The translations under genes and the position numbers were made by a program. From Myxococcales bacterium (GTDB lineage Bacteria > Myxococcota_A > Polyangia > Polyangiales > JADJMO01), in contig JADJMO010000009.1 of assembly GCA_016709545.1 (NCBI GenBank), positions 248,001-312,000 of the forward strand: a stretch of DNA of 64,000 bases, in the 5' to 3' direction. A model generated the notes under the pieces. The model ran no database searches. It was not told the DNA's origin and saw only the letters and a program-made list of their open reading frames with translations. Below are positions 1 to 13,017 of this stretch, in pieces (positions within the stretch are counted from its first letter, which is position 1; each line of letters begins with the position of its first letter).

Positions 1-116
1 TGCCCGCGCATGCGCTCGACGAGGAACGCCATCGCCGCGTGCGAGCCCTGGGCGATCTCCTTGCCGCGCCGCATGTGCAGGTCGCGGCGCATGACGATGA
101 CCTGCTTGACGCTCAT
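1..116 (-). CDS. pth2: Peptidyl-tRNA hydrolase, PTH2 family (N-terminal part)
   Basis: Only the first 38 codons are inside the window; the gene runs off the left edge. The start reads MSVKQVIVMRRDLHMRRGKE and continues with AQGSHAAMAF, which matches the N-terminal signature of the archaeal/eukaryotic-type PTH2 enzymes that cleave the ester bond of peptidyl-tRNA and recycle tRNA in the cytoplasm. The ATG at 116 overlaps the stop of the upstream lipoprotein gene by one base (TGATG), so the two are probably translated as one unit. The conserved Lys-Gly and the Ala/Gln/His stretch of the active-site region are present. The rest of the fold cannot be checked here. Confidence 0.8.
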   Translation of the reverse strand, partial: MSVKQVIVMRRDLHMRRGKEIAQGSHAAMAFLVERMRG

Positions 117-924
117 CACTTCACGTCCATCGAGGGGCAGTGGATCGCGTGCACGGTCCCCTTGATCGTGCCCTCCGCGAAGGCGAGGGCCACGGTGGCG
201 TCGAAGGCGCACGCGCGCGCGGCGTCGGGGGCCGCGCAGGGCTCGAGCGCGGCGGCCGAGAGCGTGACGCTGGTGGCCGACGACTTGAGGGGCAGCGCCG
301 GATCGAGGCCGAGCAACGTGGCCTTCAGCCCTGGATAGCTCGCGGCCGCGAGCGCGCCGGGAGGCCGCTCACCACCACCGTCGCCTGCGGATCCTTCTTC
401 GGCGGGGGGGCAGCTGCCGTCGCTGCCGGCGTGCAGCTCGAGCGAGGTGGCGACGGGGCCCGCGTCGCCCAGATCCCAGCCGAAATACGCGTGATCGAAG
501 GCCCACGTGCGGCCGGCGAAGCTGCCCGTGGCGCCCGTCGGCGTGCTCACCGCGCGCGCAGATGGGCCTGAGGCGAGGAGGCGACGTCCACGCAGCGGGG
601 AGCTTCGCGCCGCACCCGGCGGCGCACGGCCCGGAGCACACGAAGCCCGTCGCGCCTTCGACGCAGAGGCCGGTCTCACAATCGAGCGCGGAGGCGCAGG
701 TATCGACGCCCGCCTTCCCCTTCCCCCGCGGTCCGACCGCGCAGCGGCATCCCTCGGTCGCGCAGTCGCAACGCTGGCCTTCGGGGCAGTCCTGGTTGAA
801 CGTGCACGCGGCGCCCGTCACGCCAGGTCGGCCCGGTCGTGCCGGTGTCCGCGTCGACGGGCGCGTCGGCGTTCGACGACGAGCACGCCACGAGGGCGCA
901 AGCGAGGGCCAGAAGCGGGCGCAT
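116..924 (-). CDS. Cys-rich lipoprotein of unknown function, reading frame broken twice
   Basis: The start at 924 gives a short signal peptide ending LACALVACSSSN, a typical lipobox, followed by an Asp/Thr/Gly linker. A Cys-rich segment (CTFNQDCPEGQRCDC and more Cys pairs) then continues in a second frame, and a C-terminal domain of about 150 residues, containing AFDHAYFGWDLGD, continues in a third frame to 116. The breaks are near 830 and 570-600. Removing one base at each would give 268 codons without a stop. The protein is probably anchored in a membrane facing the periplasm or cell surface. No family was recognised. The breaks resemble the single-base errors seen elsewhere in the window rather than decay. 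Confidence 0.6.
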
Positions 925-957
925 GACGCGACCGGTCTAGCACACACGCCGCGGGCT

Positions 958-3620
<2,663 letters not shown>

Positions 3621-3843
3621 GCGGATCTCCGGAGCAAGCAGTGCGCGCCTTCACGCAATCGGCGCGCCGCCCACTGCAGAAACACCGCGGGACCGCGCAT
3701 CGCCGAGGGCTTCTCGGATGGAATTCGTTCGCGTCCAGCAAGCGGTGCGCCAGCGCAAGTGAGCTATACGGTAGAGGTCAGCAGAGACCGACGCGATCCC
3801 CATGTTCATGGGGCACGACGCGCGAGGTCGCGCACACCCGCGC

Positions 3844-3919
3844 TGGCGCCCCCGGCAGGAATCGGACCTGCGACCTTCGGTTTAGGAAACCGCTGCTCTA
3901 TCCACTGAGCTACGGGGGC
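3844..3919 (-). tRNA. tRNA-Arg (anticodon CCT)
   Basis: The minus strand folds as a complete cloverleaf: acceptor GCCCCCG pairs with CGGGGGC, the D arm has GCTC/GAGC, the anticodon stem GCGGT/ACCGA closes the loop TTCCTAA with anticodon CCT, and the T arm is GCAGG-TCCGATT-CCTGC. The discriminator is G and a CCA end is encoded (3844-3846). It decodes the Arg codon AGG, which is rare in this GC-rich genome. The roughly 220 bases to its right, up to the kinase gene, and the 36 bases to its left hold no gene that I can support. Confidence 0.97.
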
Positions 3920-3955
3920 CGAGGCGCGCTGGTCTAGCACGCCGCGCCGCCTGCC

Positions 3956-5209
3956 TCACGGCTTCTTCTGGTCCGCCGCGGCCCGGAACACCCCGCGGGC
4001 CATCAGCGAGCGCTCGGCCTCCATGCGCGCGCGGTTCACCCGGCCGCGAGCTTCCCACACCGCCTCGTCGTCGGGCGCGGCGCGCACCGCGTATTCGGCG
4101 AGGTGTCCCGCGAGCGCGAGGCGCCCTCCCCGCACCAGCGCCTCGGCGCGTTCGGCGAGCCTATGGGCACCGCCCGCGAGGAGCGCGATCTCACCGGCCA
4201 GCTCCGCCTCGCGCGCCGGCTTCAGGTTCGCGGGGTTGCCGTCCCACCAGCCGCCGTAGAGGCGCCAGGTGTTGCGCACCACGAACTCCGGCTCGTCGTA
4301 GAGCGGGCGCAGGTAGGGCCGCTCGAGCAGGTGCGCGGGCGCGCGGACGCTGCCGAGGATGTCGTCGAGCGTGGCGCCCTGGTTCATCATCGCGACCGTC
4401 TGGTCGTGCAGCGCCTCGAGCAGCGAGGCGGTCTCGTCGAGCGCGCGCGACACGCGGTCGGCGCCGAAGATGGGCGGGCCGTGGCCGGGGCACAGGACCT
4501 CGGCGTCGAGCGCGCGGATGCGGCGCAGCGCCTCGGCCCACTCGCGCGGGTAGCGCTGCACCTTCTGGGGGTTGCCCGCGTTCGGCGCGGCCCAGATGAA
4601 GAGGTCGCCGGTGCACACCACCTTGCGCGTGGGGAGCCAGACCCACGCGGCGTCGTCGGTCTCGCCGCGCGCGTGGACGATCTCCACCGGCTCGCCGGCG
4701 AGCTCGAGGCGCAGGCGGTCGCGGAACGTGCGGTCGGGGTAGCGGAAGGTCTTCGGCCACTCGACCGCCGACTGGAACTGGCGCGCGTTGATGCACGAGT
4801 TCCACCCCTGCGTGCGCTTGTAGCGGTCGAAGCGCGCGGGCACGTCCTCGTGGGCGATGACCTCGGGGGCCTTCGCGCCGCGGCTCTTCGCGTCCTCCTC
4901 CCACTGCTCGACGCCGAAGCAGTGGTCGACGTGGCCGTGCGTGTAGACGATGGTGCGGGCCGGCGCGTCGAGCACGCTGCGGATGCCCGCGAACACCTGG
5001 CCGTAGAGGATGAAGCTCCCCGGGTCGACGATGACGAGGCCCTCGCCCGTGCGGATGGCCGTCGCGTTGGCGAAGCTCGAGACGAAGGCCACGCTGTCGG
5101 CGACCTCCTCGGCCTGCAGGATCGGGACGAACGGCGGCGACTTCTCCGGATCGACCTCACCGTTCCAGTACTTCTCGAAGTGCTCGCGGATCGCGCCCAT
5201 GGGGGCCAT
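3956..5209 (-). CDS. Metallo-beta-lactamase-fold hydrolase, alkylsulfatase-like
   Basis: This 417-residue protein has the zinc motif THGHVDH near residues 90-96, a later HARGETDD His, the bridging Asp in CTGDLFIW and the C-terminal His in CPGHGPP. This is a full MBL metal site. After the catalytic domain, RLYGGWWDGNPANLKP followed by an Ala-rich helical region matches the dimerisation segment of the SdsA/BDS1 alkylsulfatase-like group, so hydrolysis of a sulfate ester or related substrate is plausible but not proven. There is no signal peptide, so it is probably cytoplasmic. I chose ATG 5209 (MAPMGAI) over the upstream in-frame ATG 5263 because the longer form would overlap the divergent lipoprotein start at 5258; ATG 5200 is also possible. 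Confidence 0.75.
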   Translation of the reverse strand: MAPMGAIREHFEKYWNGEVDPEKSPPFVPILQAEEVADSVAFVSSFANATAIRTGEGLVIVDPGSFILYGQVFAGIRSVLDAPARTIVYTHGHVDHCFGVEQWEEDAKSRGAKAPEVIAHEDVPARFDRYKRTQGWNSCINARQFQSAVEWPKTFRYPDRTFRDRLRLELAGEPVEIVHARGETDDAAWVWLPTRKVVCTGDLFIWAAPNAGNPQKVQRYPREWAEALRRIRALDAEVLCPGHGPPIFGADRVSRALDETASLLEALHDQTVAMMNQGATLDDILGSVRAPAHLLERPYLRPLYDEPEFVVRNTWRLYGGWWDGNPANLKPAREAELAGEIALLAGGAHRLAERAEALVRGGRLALAGHLAEYAVRAAPDDEAVWEARGRVNRARMEAERSLMARGVFRAAADQKKP

Positions 5210-5257
5210 GGTCGCACGACCTTGGCCACGCCGCAGCGGGTTGGCTATGACGCCCGG

Positions 5258-5956
5258 ATGCACGCCTCCTTCGCGCGTCCGTTGCTGGTCGGCCTGGCGC
5301 TCGTCGTCGTCCCCGCGGCTTGCAGCCGTCGCGACGAGCCGAACCCGCCGGCCCCGGGCGTCGTGCCCGGCGCGGGCTCGGTCGACAAGTCGATGGCCCC
5401 GCCGCCGCTGACGGTGAACCCCGCGGTGCTGCGGCCGAAGGTCCCCGGCACGGCGGCTTCCGCTTTCGGCCTCGGCGTCGGCTTCGGCTTCCGCCAGCGC
5501 CTGGCCTCGGCCTCGGGTTCGGCCTCGGCGTCGGCGAGCGGGTCGGCGGTCGCGGCCTCGCCGCTCGTCGGCAAGGTGCTCGGCTACTGGAAGTTCGCGC
5601 GGTTCGACCTGACCGACAAGGCGACCGCCGAGCGCTGGGCGAAGGTGCCGCCTCCCACGCAGATCCAGATCCTCTCCGAGGCCCCGCAGGCCACCATGGA
5701 GATCACGCCGAACGCCTTGGTTTCTCGCCTCCCGGGGGTGCCCGACAAGACGGTGAACTTCACGGTGCTCACCGAGGCCGACCCGGACCTCACGGTGAAG
5801 ACCGCCGACGGCAAGAAGCTCCTCCGCGTGCTCGACGCCGACAATCTCCGGGTGGAGGACCTCGACAAGAAGGACGGCCTCGTGGCGATCTTCACCCGCA
5901 AGAAGCTCGGGATCGCGCCGCCCGCGCCGATCGCGTCGTCGGCGAAGCCCAAGTAG
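5258..5956 (+). CDS. Lipoprotein with Ala-Ser low-complexity linker
   Basis: The 232-residue product starts with a signal peptide ending VVVPAACSRR (lipobox, Cys22), then a Pro-rich stretch, a low-complexity tract and a C-terminal domain of about 125 residues containing GKVLGYWKFARFDL and ending in a charged tail. As written, part of the tract reads AFGLGVGFGFRQR. One frame over it reads a pure Ser-Ala repeat, which suggests two compensating base errors near 5463 and 5505 inside a longer (Ala-Ser)n linker. The gene is divergent from the MBL gene and lies 61 bases before lepA. No known domain was recognised in the folded part. Confidence 0.7.
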   Translation: MHASFARPLLVGLALVVVPAACSRRDEPNPPAPGVVPGAGSVDKSMAPPPLTVNPAVLRPKVPGTAASAFGLGVGFGFRQRLASASGSASASASGSAVAASPLVGKVLGYWKFARFDLTDKATAERWAKVPPPTQIQILSEAPQATMEITPNALVSRLPGVPDKTVNFTVLTEADPDLTVKTADGKKLLRVLDADNLRVEDLDKKDGLVAIFTRKKLGIAPPAPIASSAKPK

Positions 5957-6017
5957 CCTTTTCGGGGATTCATTCGCCGCGACGGACCCGGGGTGCTAGG
6001 ACCCGGCGCCCGCCGTC

Positions 6018-7826
<1,809 letters not shown>

Positions 7827-7827
7827 A

Positions 7828-8337
7828 GTGGCGCCGCCGCGGACCCCCGGCTCGGGCGCGTCGCCCCTCGCCACCCTCCTCGTGGTGGTCGGCATCGTCG
7901 GCATCGGCTGGCTCGCCATGCGCAAGATGGTGCAGAAGCAGGTCGACGCGCACCCGGCGGTGTCGGCGACGGTCGGCGGCGGCGTCCCCGTGGTGCCGCA
8001 GGTCCCGGCGGCGATCGCCGACGACGCGGGGAAAGCCGGCCTCATCCGCTTCGACCTCACGGTGCGCATGGACGGCCTCGACGTCAGCGTCGACGGCGCG
8101 CCAGCCTGCCGCGACGGCCACCACCGCAAGGTCGCCCGCAACGCGAGCAACGCGCCTGGCTCGTTCGACGAGGCCGCGCTGACGGCGTGCCTGCAGCCGC
8201 TCCTGCTCGCGGCCGGCGCCAAGCGCCCCGTCGCGCTGCTCGTGAAGGCCGGACCCGCGGTGCCGAGCACCTACGTGGACGCGCTCGTCGCGGTGCTCAA
8301 GCGCATCGGCATCCCGGACGTCATCCCGCCGACTTGA
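7828..8337 (+). CDS. Single-pass membrane protein with ExbD/TolR-like C-terminus
   Basis: A GTG start lies one base after the lepA stop. The 169-residue protein has one N-terminal membrane segment (about residues 14-31, LATLLVVVGIVGIGWLA), a Pro/Val linker and a periplasmic domain of about 110 residues. The domain order (short N-terminus, one helix, periplasmic alpha/beta domain) and the ending VDALVAVLKRIGIPDV resemble ExbD/TolR stator subunits of proton-driven envelope complexes. The characteristic membrane Asp of ExbD is absent from the helix, so it is unlikely to conduct protons itself. The 3' end overlaps the convergent DUF2252 gene by 17 bases. Confidence 0.6.
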   Translation: MAPPRTPGSGASPLATLLVVVGIVGIGWLAMRKMVQKQVDAHPAVSATVGGGVPVVPQVPAAIADDAGKAGLIRFDLTVRMDGLDVSVDGAPACRDGHHRKVARNASNAPGSFDEAALTACLQPLLLAAGAKRPVALLVKAGPAVPSTYVDALVAVLKRIGIPDVIPPT

Positions 8338-9448
8338 GCTTGGTCTTCTGCTTGCGGCGGTAGACGCGGTGGTCCTCGCGGACGGCCGCCTCCATCGCCT
8401 CCGAGGCGACGACGAGGAAGTCCCGCTTCACCTCGCCGATCTCCTGACGAGCCTTGCGCGCCGCCTTGCGGTCGCTGAGGTGCACGTTGGCGATCTCCGT
8501 GCCCATCGCGCGCAGCAGCCGCACGGCGTCGGTCGTGGGCAGGAGCTCGTCGAGCTCGACCCGCGCGTTGTTCGGCGAGAGGCGGCGCACGGTCCACCCG
8601 CGGTCGAGGTGCAGCATGGGGTCGGGCGAGCGCACGGCGCCGGCGAGGATGGCCGACTGGGTGTCGTGGTCGCCCGGCTTGCCGTCGAGGAAGGCGTTGG
8701 CCGAGGGCAGCCACACCTTGGCCTCGCGCGCGACGAACCCACCCCGTGACTTGGCGAGCGCGACCCAGCGCGGACGCCCGAGGCTGCCGACCCCGGCCAC
8801 GCGGCGGGCGAACGTGATGTCCTCGGCCCCGTCCGGCAGCGCGGCGAGCAGCACCTTCTTGAGGATCGGCTTCGGCACGCCGGGGCGGATGGCGGTCTTG
8901 AGGTTGTGGAAGAAGCGCGTCGGCTTCTTGAGCCGCCCGGTGGCGAGCGCGCCGAGCCAGTGGTTGTCCTCGGCGAGCACGAACGGGTGACCGCCCGCGT
9001 CGAGGCCCTCGGCGTAGCCCGCGAGGATCGCCGCGCACGCGCGCGCCGCGTCCACGCGCAGCCCGGCGTCGGCGATGGCGAACCGGACGCTCGTGGCGAG
9101 GCGCACGAGGTCGGCGGTCCAGGCGAGCGGGTAGCCCTCGTCGAAGTCGTTCACGCCCCACGCGAGGCGGCCCTCGGCGTCGCGCCACGTGCCGAAGTTC
9201 TCCACGTGGAGGTCGCCCACCGCGGGCACGACCGCGCGCGCCGCGAGCTTGGGGCACACGACGGGGAAGACCTGCGCCCAGCGGTAGTAGGTGCCGCGCA
9301 AGAACGCGAACGGCGAGGTGCGGAGCAGCGTGTGCTTGCGCTCGAGGTCCTCGGCCACGACGTCGAGCTTGGACTTGACCCAGGCCTCGTAGGCGCGCGT
9401 GGCGGCGTGGATGTCGGGCAGACCGGTGAGGCGGCGGTGATCGGCCAC
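8321..9448 (-). CDS. DUF2252 family protein
   Basis: The 375-residue protein shows the conserved blocks of DUF2252: FAFLRGTYYRW near residue 50, the GDLHVENFGTW block, and NDFDEGYPLAW. The Asp/His/Asn arrangement of the last two blocks recalls the catalytic and metal sites of aminoglycoside-kinase-like folds, so a phosphotransferase activity has been suspected for this family but is not established. It is soluble and has no signal sequence. It overlaps the convergent ExbD-like gene by 17 bases and is divergently transcribed from the TIGR02996 gene, 48 bases away. Confidence 0.8.
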   Translation of the reverse strand: MADHRRLTGLPDIHAATRAYEAWVKSKLDVVAEDLERKHTLLRTSPFAFLRGTYYRWAQVFPVVCPKLAARAVVPAVGDLHVENFGTWRDAEGRLAWGVNDFDEGYPLAWTADLVRLATSVRFAIADAGLRVDAARACAAILAGYAEGLDAGGHPFVLAEDNHWLGALATGRLKKPTRFFHNLKTAIRPGVPKPILKKVLLAALPDGAEDITFARRVAGVGSLGRPRWVALAKSRGGFVAREAKVWLPSANAFLDGKPGDHDTQSAILAGAVRSPDPMLHLDRGWTVRRLSPNNARVELDELLPTTDAVRLLRAMGTEIANVHLSDRKAARKARQEIGEVKRDFLVVASEAMEAAVREDHRVYRRKQKTKLKSAG

Positions 9449-9496
9449 GCGGCGAGCCTAGCAGCGAGCGCTTTCGGCTTCCGCTACCGTTCACGC

Positions 9497-10519
9497 GTGG
9501 CCGACCGGGAAGCGCTGTACCGCGAGATCCTCGCGCACGACGACGACGTCGACACGCAGCTCGTGCTCGCCGACGCGCTGATCGACTCCGGCGACCCGCG
9601 CGGCCGCCTGCTCGCGGTGCAGCGGGCGCTCGAGCTCGACCCGTGGAACGCCGACCTGCAGCGGGACGAGGTGCGCCTCATCGACCGCCACGCCGATGCG
9701 CTGCTCGGCCCGCTCGCGCTCCACCGGTACGACGACGGCCTCGAGCTCACCTGGCACCGGGGCTTCGTGCGGGGCGCGGCGATCGACGAGCAGCACGTGT
9801 CGTCGAGCCGCCTCTTGGACGAGCTCCTACAGATCCCGGCGGTCGAATCGCTCTCGGCGCTGCGCCTCGGCCACGTGCTCGACTTCGAGGGCTGCCGCGC
9901 GTGCCTCGTCGCGCGGCGACCGGCGCTGCGTCGGCTGGAGTACGGGATCGATGCGCACGGCAACGCGGTGTTCGAGGAGGGGAACCTCGCCCCGCTGCTC
10001 GAGGTGCTGCCGACCCTCGAGGCGTTCGTCGGGCCCAGTGGCCACCTCGGCCGCATCCGGCTCCCGAAGGTGCGCTCGTTCGACCTGCGCTACGTCTCGA
10101 GAGACCTGTCGGCGCTCGTCGACGCCGAGTGGCCGAGCCTCGAGTCGCTGCGGCTCGCGGGTAGGGCCGATCGCTACGACTTCGTCGACGTCCGACCTCT
10201 GCTCGACGCGCTCGGCGCAACGACGAACCTCCGCGAGCTCGCGCTGCTCGGCATGGAGATCTGGGACGATGACTGGGGCGATCCCACGCCGGCCGACCCC
10301 CTGGTCGAACACCTCGCCGGCTCGCCAGTACTCGCGCGGCTACGTCGGTTCGAGCTCGACGGTCGCATCGGCACGACCGGCGTGACCGCGATCCTCGAAG
10401 CCGCCCCGGCGTTCGCCCACCTCGAGGAGCTGGTGCTCACGGTGGCCGACGTCGACGTCGATCTCCGCGATCGGCTCGCGCGCGTGGCCCCACGCGTCCG
10501 ACTGCATTCGCCACGGTAG
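9497..10519 (+). CDS. TIGR02996 domain protein with leucine-rich-repeat-like body
   Basis: The start is GTG 9497. Residues 1-45 match the TIGR02996 repeat-companion domain: REALYREIL, then LVLADALIDSGDPRG and LLAVQRAL. The remaining 295 residues form irregular units of 20-28 residues with LxxL and LRxL spacing (for example NLRELALLGMEIW and LARLRRFELDGR), as in degenerate leucine-rich repeats. Proteins of this architecture are abundant in Myxococcota and Planctomycetes and are thought to bind proteins; no substrate is known. The 340-residue length is normal for the type. No signal peptide is present, so it is probably cytoplasmic. Confidence 0.7.
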   Translation: MADREALYREILAHDDDVDTQLVLADALIDSGDPRGRLLAVQRALELDPWNADLQRDEVRLIDRHADALLGPLALHRYDDGLELTWHRGFVRGAAIDEQHVSSSRLLDELLQIPAVESLSALRLGHVLDFEGCRACLVARRPALRRLEYGIDAHGNAVFEEGNLAPLLEVLPTLEAFVGPSGHLGRIRLPKVRSFDLRYVSRDLSALVDAEWPSLESLRLAGRADRYDFVDVRPLLDALGATTNLRELALLGMEIWDDDWGDPTPADPLVEHLAGSPVLARLRRFELDGRIGTTGVTAILEAAPAFAHLEELVLTVADVDVDLRDRLARVAPRVRLHSPR

Positions 10520-10689
10520 AGCGCGGCGATTCGACGCACGTCGCGACAGGACGCCCACTCAGGCGCCTCTGCCGTGGCCGGTGGAGCCAACCAGGGACGA
10601 AGAGGGGGCTGCAGATCCGGGCTTCCTGTTCATCTCGAGACCTTGGCCGTGCAGACGGCGTGCCGGCATCGGTCGTGCAGGTCGAGCGC

Positions 10690-11097
10690 ATGCCCGACGC
10701 CTCGCCCCTCGATCCGCCCGCGCGCGTGCTGCTCGCCGAGGACGACCCGGACCTGCGCGCCACCCTCCGCGCCGTGCTCGAGGAGCACGGCTACGAGGTG
10801 CTCGCGGCCGGCAACGGGAGCGAGACCCTGGCCATCCTCTCGGGCGTCGCCAGGCACGCGCTGCCGCGGCCGCACGTCATCGTGAGCGACGTCCGCATGC
10901 CCGGGCTCGACGGCCTCGATCTGCTCCGCGCGGTGCGGCTCGCCGAGTGGACCACACCCGTCGTCCTGATGACCGCGTTCCCGGATCTGCGCATCCGCGA
11001 GCGCGCCAGCTGGCTCGGCGCCTTCGCCCTGCTCGAGAAGCCTCTCGGTATCGCGCGGCTCCTCGACGTCGTTGCAGCAGCGCTGTTGCGCGACTGA
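10690..11097 (+). CDS. Stand-alone response regulator receiver
   Basis: The 135-residue protein is a single receiver domain: LLAEDDPDLRATL supplies the acidic pair, VIVSDVRMPGLDG supplies the phospho-acceptor Asp, LMTAF gives the conserved Thr, and LLEKP gives the Lys. It has no output domain, so it probably works as a phosphate relay or by binding a target protein. ATG 10690 is preferred because the receiver motif begins shortly after it. No kinase gene is adjacent; the kinases at 19.2-22.7 kb, or others outside the window, are possible partners. The gene is 12 bases upstream of the next gene. The 170 bases before it appear to be non-coding. Confidence 0.9.
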   Translation: MPDASPLDPPARVLLAEDDPDLRATLRAVLEEHGYEVLAAGNGSETLAILSGVARHALPRPHVIVSDVRMPGLDGLDLLRAVRLAEWTTPVVLMTAFPDLRIRERASWLGAFALLEKPLGIARLLDVVAAALLRD

Positions 11098-11109
11098 TAT
11101 CCTGGCCGG

Positions 11110-11856
11110 ATGTTCGTCGTCTGCGCCGACTGCCGCCGCCACATCCGCAAGAGCGAAGCCGCCTGTCCCTTCTGCGGCGGTGGCCGCTACGTGCACCGCG
11201 AGGCGCCCGATCTGTCCGGCCGGCGGCTCGACCGGCTCGCGCTGCTCACCTTCGCGACGAGCGTCGCCGCGTGCAGTGGCGGGCAGACCGCCGCCCCGAC
11301 GACTCCGGCCCCGACGAGCTCCACGTCCACGTCCGCCCAGCCGTCGGCATCGACCGAGGCGACACCGGCTCCCGCACCGACGCCAGCGCCGGCCCCCGGC
11401 CCAGATCCCGCACCGACCTCGTCCAACGTCTCCGTGGCACCGACCAACGTGCCTGGCCCGGGCGTCGCGGCCTACGGCGCCCCGTTCCCCGGCCTCAACC
11501 CGGGCGCTCCCGGCATCGGCGCCTACGGGGCGCCCTCGAACCCGGGCCTCGGGAGCGTGACGATGACCTGGAAATCCCCCACCGGCACCATCGAGGACAC
11601 CCGCGTCCTGCGCTCCCGCGCGGCCGCGCTGCGCGCCTGCTACCAGATGGAGCTCGCGAAGGACCCGACCCTCGCGACGAGCTGCAAGCTCGAGGCGGCG
11701 ATCGGCGCCAACGGCAAGCCCACCAAGGTCGACGCGACCTGCACCAAGGGCCCACCCTCGCTCGGCGCCTGCCTGAAGGCGCGCGTGGTCCAGGCCACCT
11801 TCGTCGAGGGCGAAGCCCGCAAGGCCGGCACGGTCATCGACTTCAAGCCGAACTGA
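11110..11856 (+). CDS. Zinc-ribbon protein with Pro/Ala-rich linker and AgmX/TonB-like C-terminus
   Basis: The protein begins with a four-Cys ribbon, CADCRRHIRKSEAACPFCG (residues 5-23). A hydrophobic stretch, LALLTFATSVAACSGG, follows around residues 42-57. Next comes a low-complexity Pro/Ala/Thr linker of about 100 residues with the repeat GAYGAP. The C-terminal domain has RACYQMELAKDP and the pattern G-x-x-x-K-V-x-A, like the AgmX/PglI C-terminal domain found in myxobacterial motility and envelope proteins. A zinc ribbon ahead of a membrane or lipobox-like segment is unusual and suggests a cytosolic ribbon with the rest exported. Total 248 residues. Confidence 0.65.
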   Translation: MFVVCADCRRHIRKSEAACPFCGGGRYVHREAPDLSGRRLDRLALLTFATSVAACSGGQTAAPTTPAPTSSTSTSAQPSASTEATPAPAPTPAPAPGPDPAPTSSNVSVAPTNVPGPGVAAYGAPFPGLNPGAPGIGAYGAPSNPGLGSVTMTWKSPTGTIEDTRVLRSRAAALRACYQMELAKDPTLATSCKLEAAIGANGKPTKVDATCTKGPPSLGACLKARVVQATFVEGEARKAGTVIDFKPN

Positions 11857-11898
11857 GCTGCATCGACGCGCCGTCGGGGCCGTCCTACGGACAACCCC

Positions 11899-12303
11899 AT
11901 GACCCGTTCCCTCTCCCGAGTCGTCCTGACCGTCGCCCTCGCCGGCACGCTGGTCGTCGCCTGTCGGCGCGAGAAGCCGGTCGAGGCGCCCCCGCCCGCC
12001 GCGCAGCCGCCGCCCCCGCCGCCGCCGCCCTGCGACGTGGTGGGCAGCTGGCAGGCCCAGCCCGCGCTGCCGCTCGGCCCGCAGCAGATCGAGATCACGG
12101 CCGGCAACAAGCCCGGGGTGTTCAACGTCCGCGCCAAGAACGGGGCGAACATGGGCGTCGCCACCGTCAACACCGGCACCAGCGTCCCGGTCGACACCGC
12201 GATCACCGATCCGGTCTACAAGTGCTCGGTCGGCGCCGACTGCAACACGATGACCTGCGCCTTCATGGGCGGAGCCTCGCCGGCGACCTTCAAGCGCCTC
12301 TAG
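11899..12303 (+). CDS. Small lipoprotein
   Basis: The 134-residue protein has a signal peptide ending LAGTLVVACRREK (lipobox), an eight-proline run (PPPPPPPP), then a compact domain starting CDVVGSWQAQPA with three further Cys residues near the C-terminus. The region GSWQ...QIEITAGNKPG resembles small beta-barrel lipoproteins that start with a G-x-W motif, but I cannot assign a family. It is 42 bases after the zinc-ribbon gene and 5 bases before the MBL gene, so the three may form one transcript. Confidence 0.65.
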   Translation: MTRSLSRVVLTVALAGTLVVACRREKPVEAPPPAAQPPPPPPPPCDVVGSWQAQPALPLGPQQIEITAGNKPGVFNVRAKNGANMGVATVNTGTSVPVDTAITDPVYKCSVGADCNTMTCAFMGGASPATFKRL

Positions 12304-12308
12304 ACACC

Positions 12309-13013
12309 GTGCGCGTCGCCGGCAGCTTCGACCTCTTCCGCAACGTCCTCTTCAGCAACGTGTTCCTGCTCGACGGTGGCCCCGGCGACCGCTGGCTGGT
12401 CGACACGGGTCACTGGAGCGAGCGGCTCTCGCTGCTCGTCGCGCTGCGCCGTCGCGGCCTCTCGCCGCGCGATCTGACCGGCGTCCTCCTCACCCACCTG
12501 CACTCCGATCACGCGGGAAACGCGCGGTTCCTGCAGCGCCAAGGGGTGCGCATCCACGCCCACCGTCGCGACGCCGAGACCCTCGCGAACAGGAGCCGCA
12601 CGCGCATGACCCGCGGCGCGGGCTCGTTCGTGGCGGGCCTCCTCGCCGAGTTCGAGAACCACTTCCCGGCCCACCTCGAGGTCGACCGCGCGCTCGACGA
12701 GGGCGACACCGTCGCGGGCCTCGAGGTGCACTGGGTCCCGGGCCACACCGAGGGCTCGGTGTTCTACCGGCACGAATCGACGCACACGCTGCTCAGCGGC
12801 GACTCGTTGCTCACGGCCATCCCGCCGCTCGTCGTCCAGCGCGGCATGGCCCTCCCCTACCCCACGTTCACCGTCGACCTGGAGCGCGCGGTCGCCTCGG
12901 TGCGAGCGTTCCACGCGCGGGGACACCGCTACGAGCACCTGCTGCCCGGCCACGGACCGCCGCTCGTCGGCGGGGCGCGCGGCCAGGTGCTCGAGTTCCT
13001 CGCGACCCAGTGA
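12309..13013 (+). CDS. Metallo-beta-lactamase-fold hydrolase
   Basis: GTG 12309 gives 234 residues. The motif THLHSDHAGN (about 62-71) supplies the zinc ligands, with further ligands in VPGHTEGSV, the GDSLL Asp and the LLPGHGP His. This is the compact glyoxalase-II/lactonase-like type of MBL enzyme that cleaves a thioester, lactone or similar bond; the substrate is unknown. There is no export signal. It begins 5 bases after the preceding lipoprotein stop and ends 4 bases before the convergent PhnD-like gene. Confidence 0.8.
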   Translation: MRVAGSFDLFRNVLFSNVFLLDGGPGDRWLVDTGHWSERLSLLVALRRRGLSPRDLTGVLLTHLHSDHAGNARFLQRQGVRIHAHRRDAETLANRSRTRMTRGAGSFVAGLLAEFENHFPAHLEVDRALDEGDTVAGLEVHWVPGHTEGSVFYRHESTHTLLSGDSLLTAIPPLVVQRGMALPYPTFTVDLERAVASVRAFHARGHRYEHLLPGHGPPLVGGARGQVLEFLATQ

Positions 13014-13017
13014 CCCT

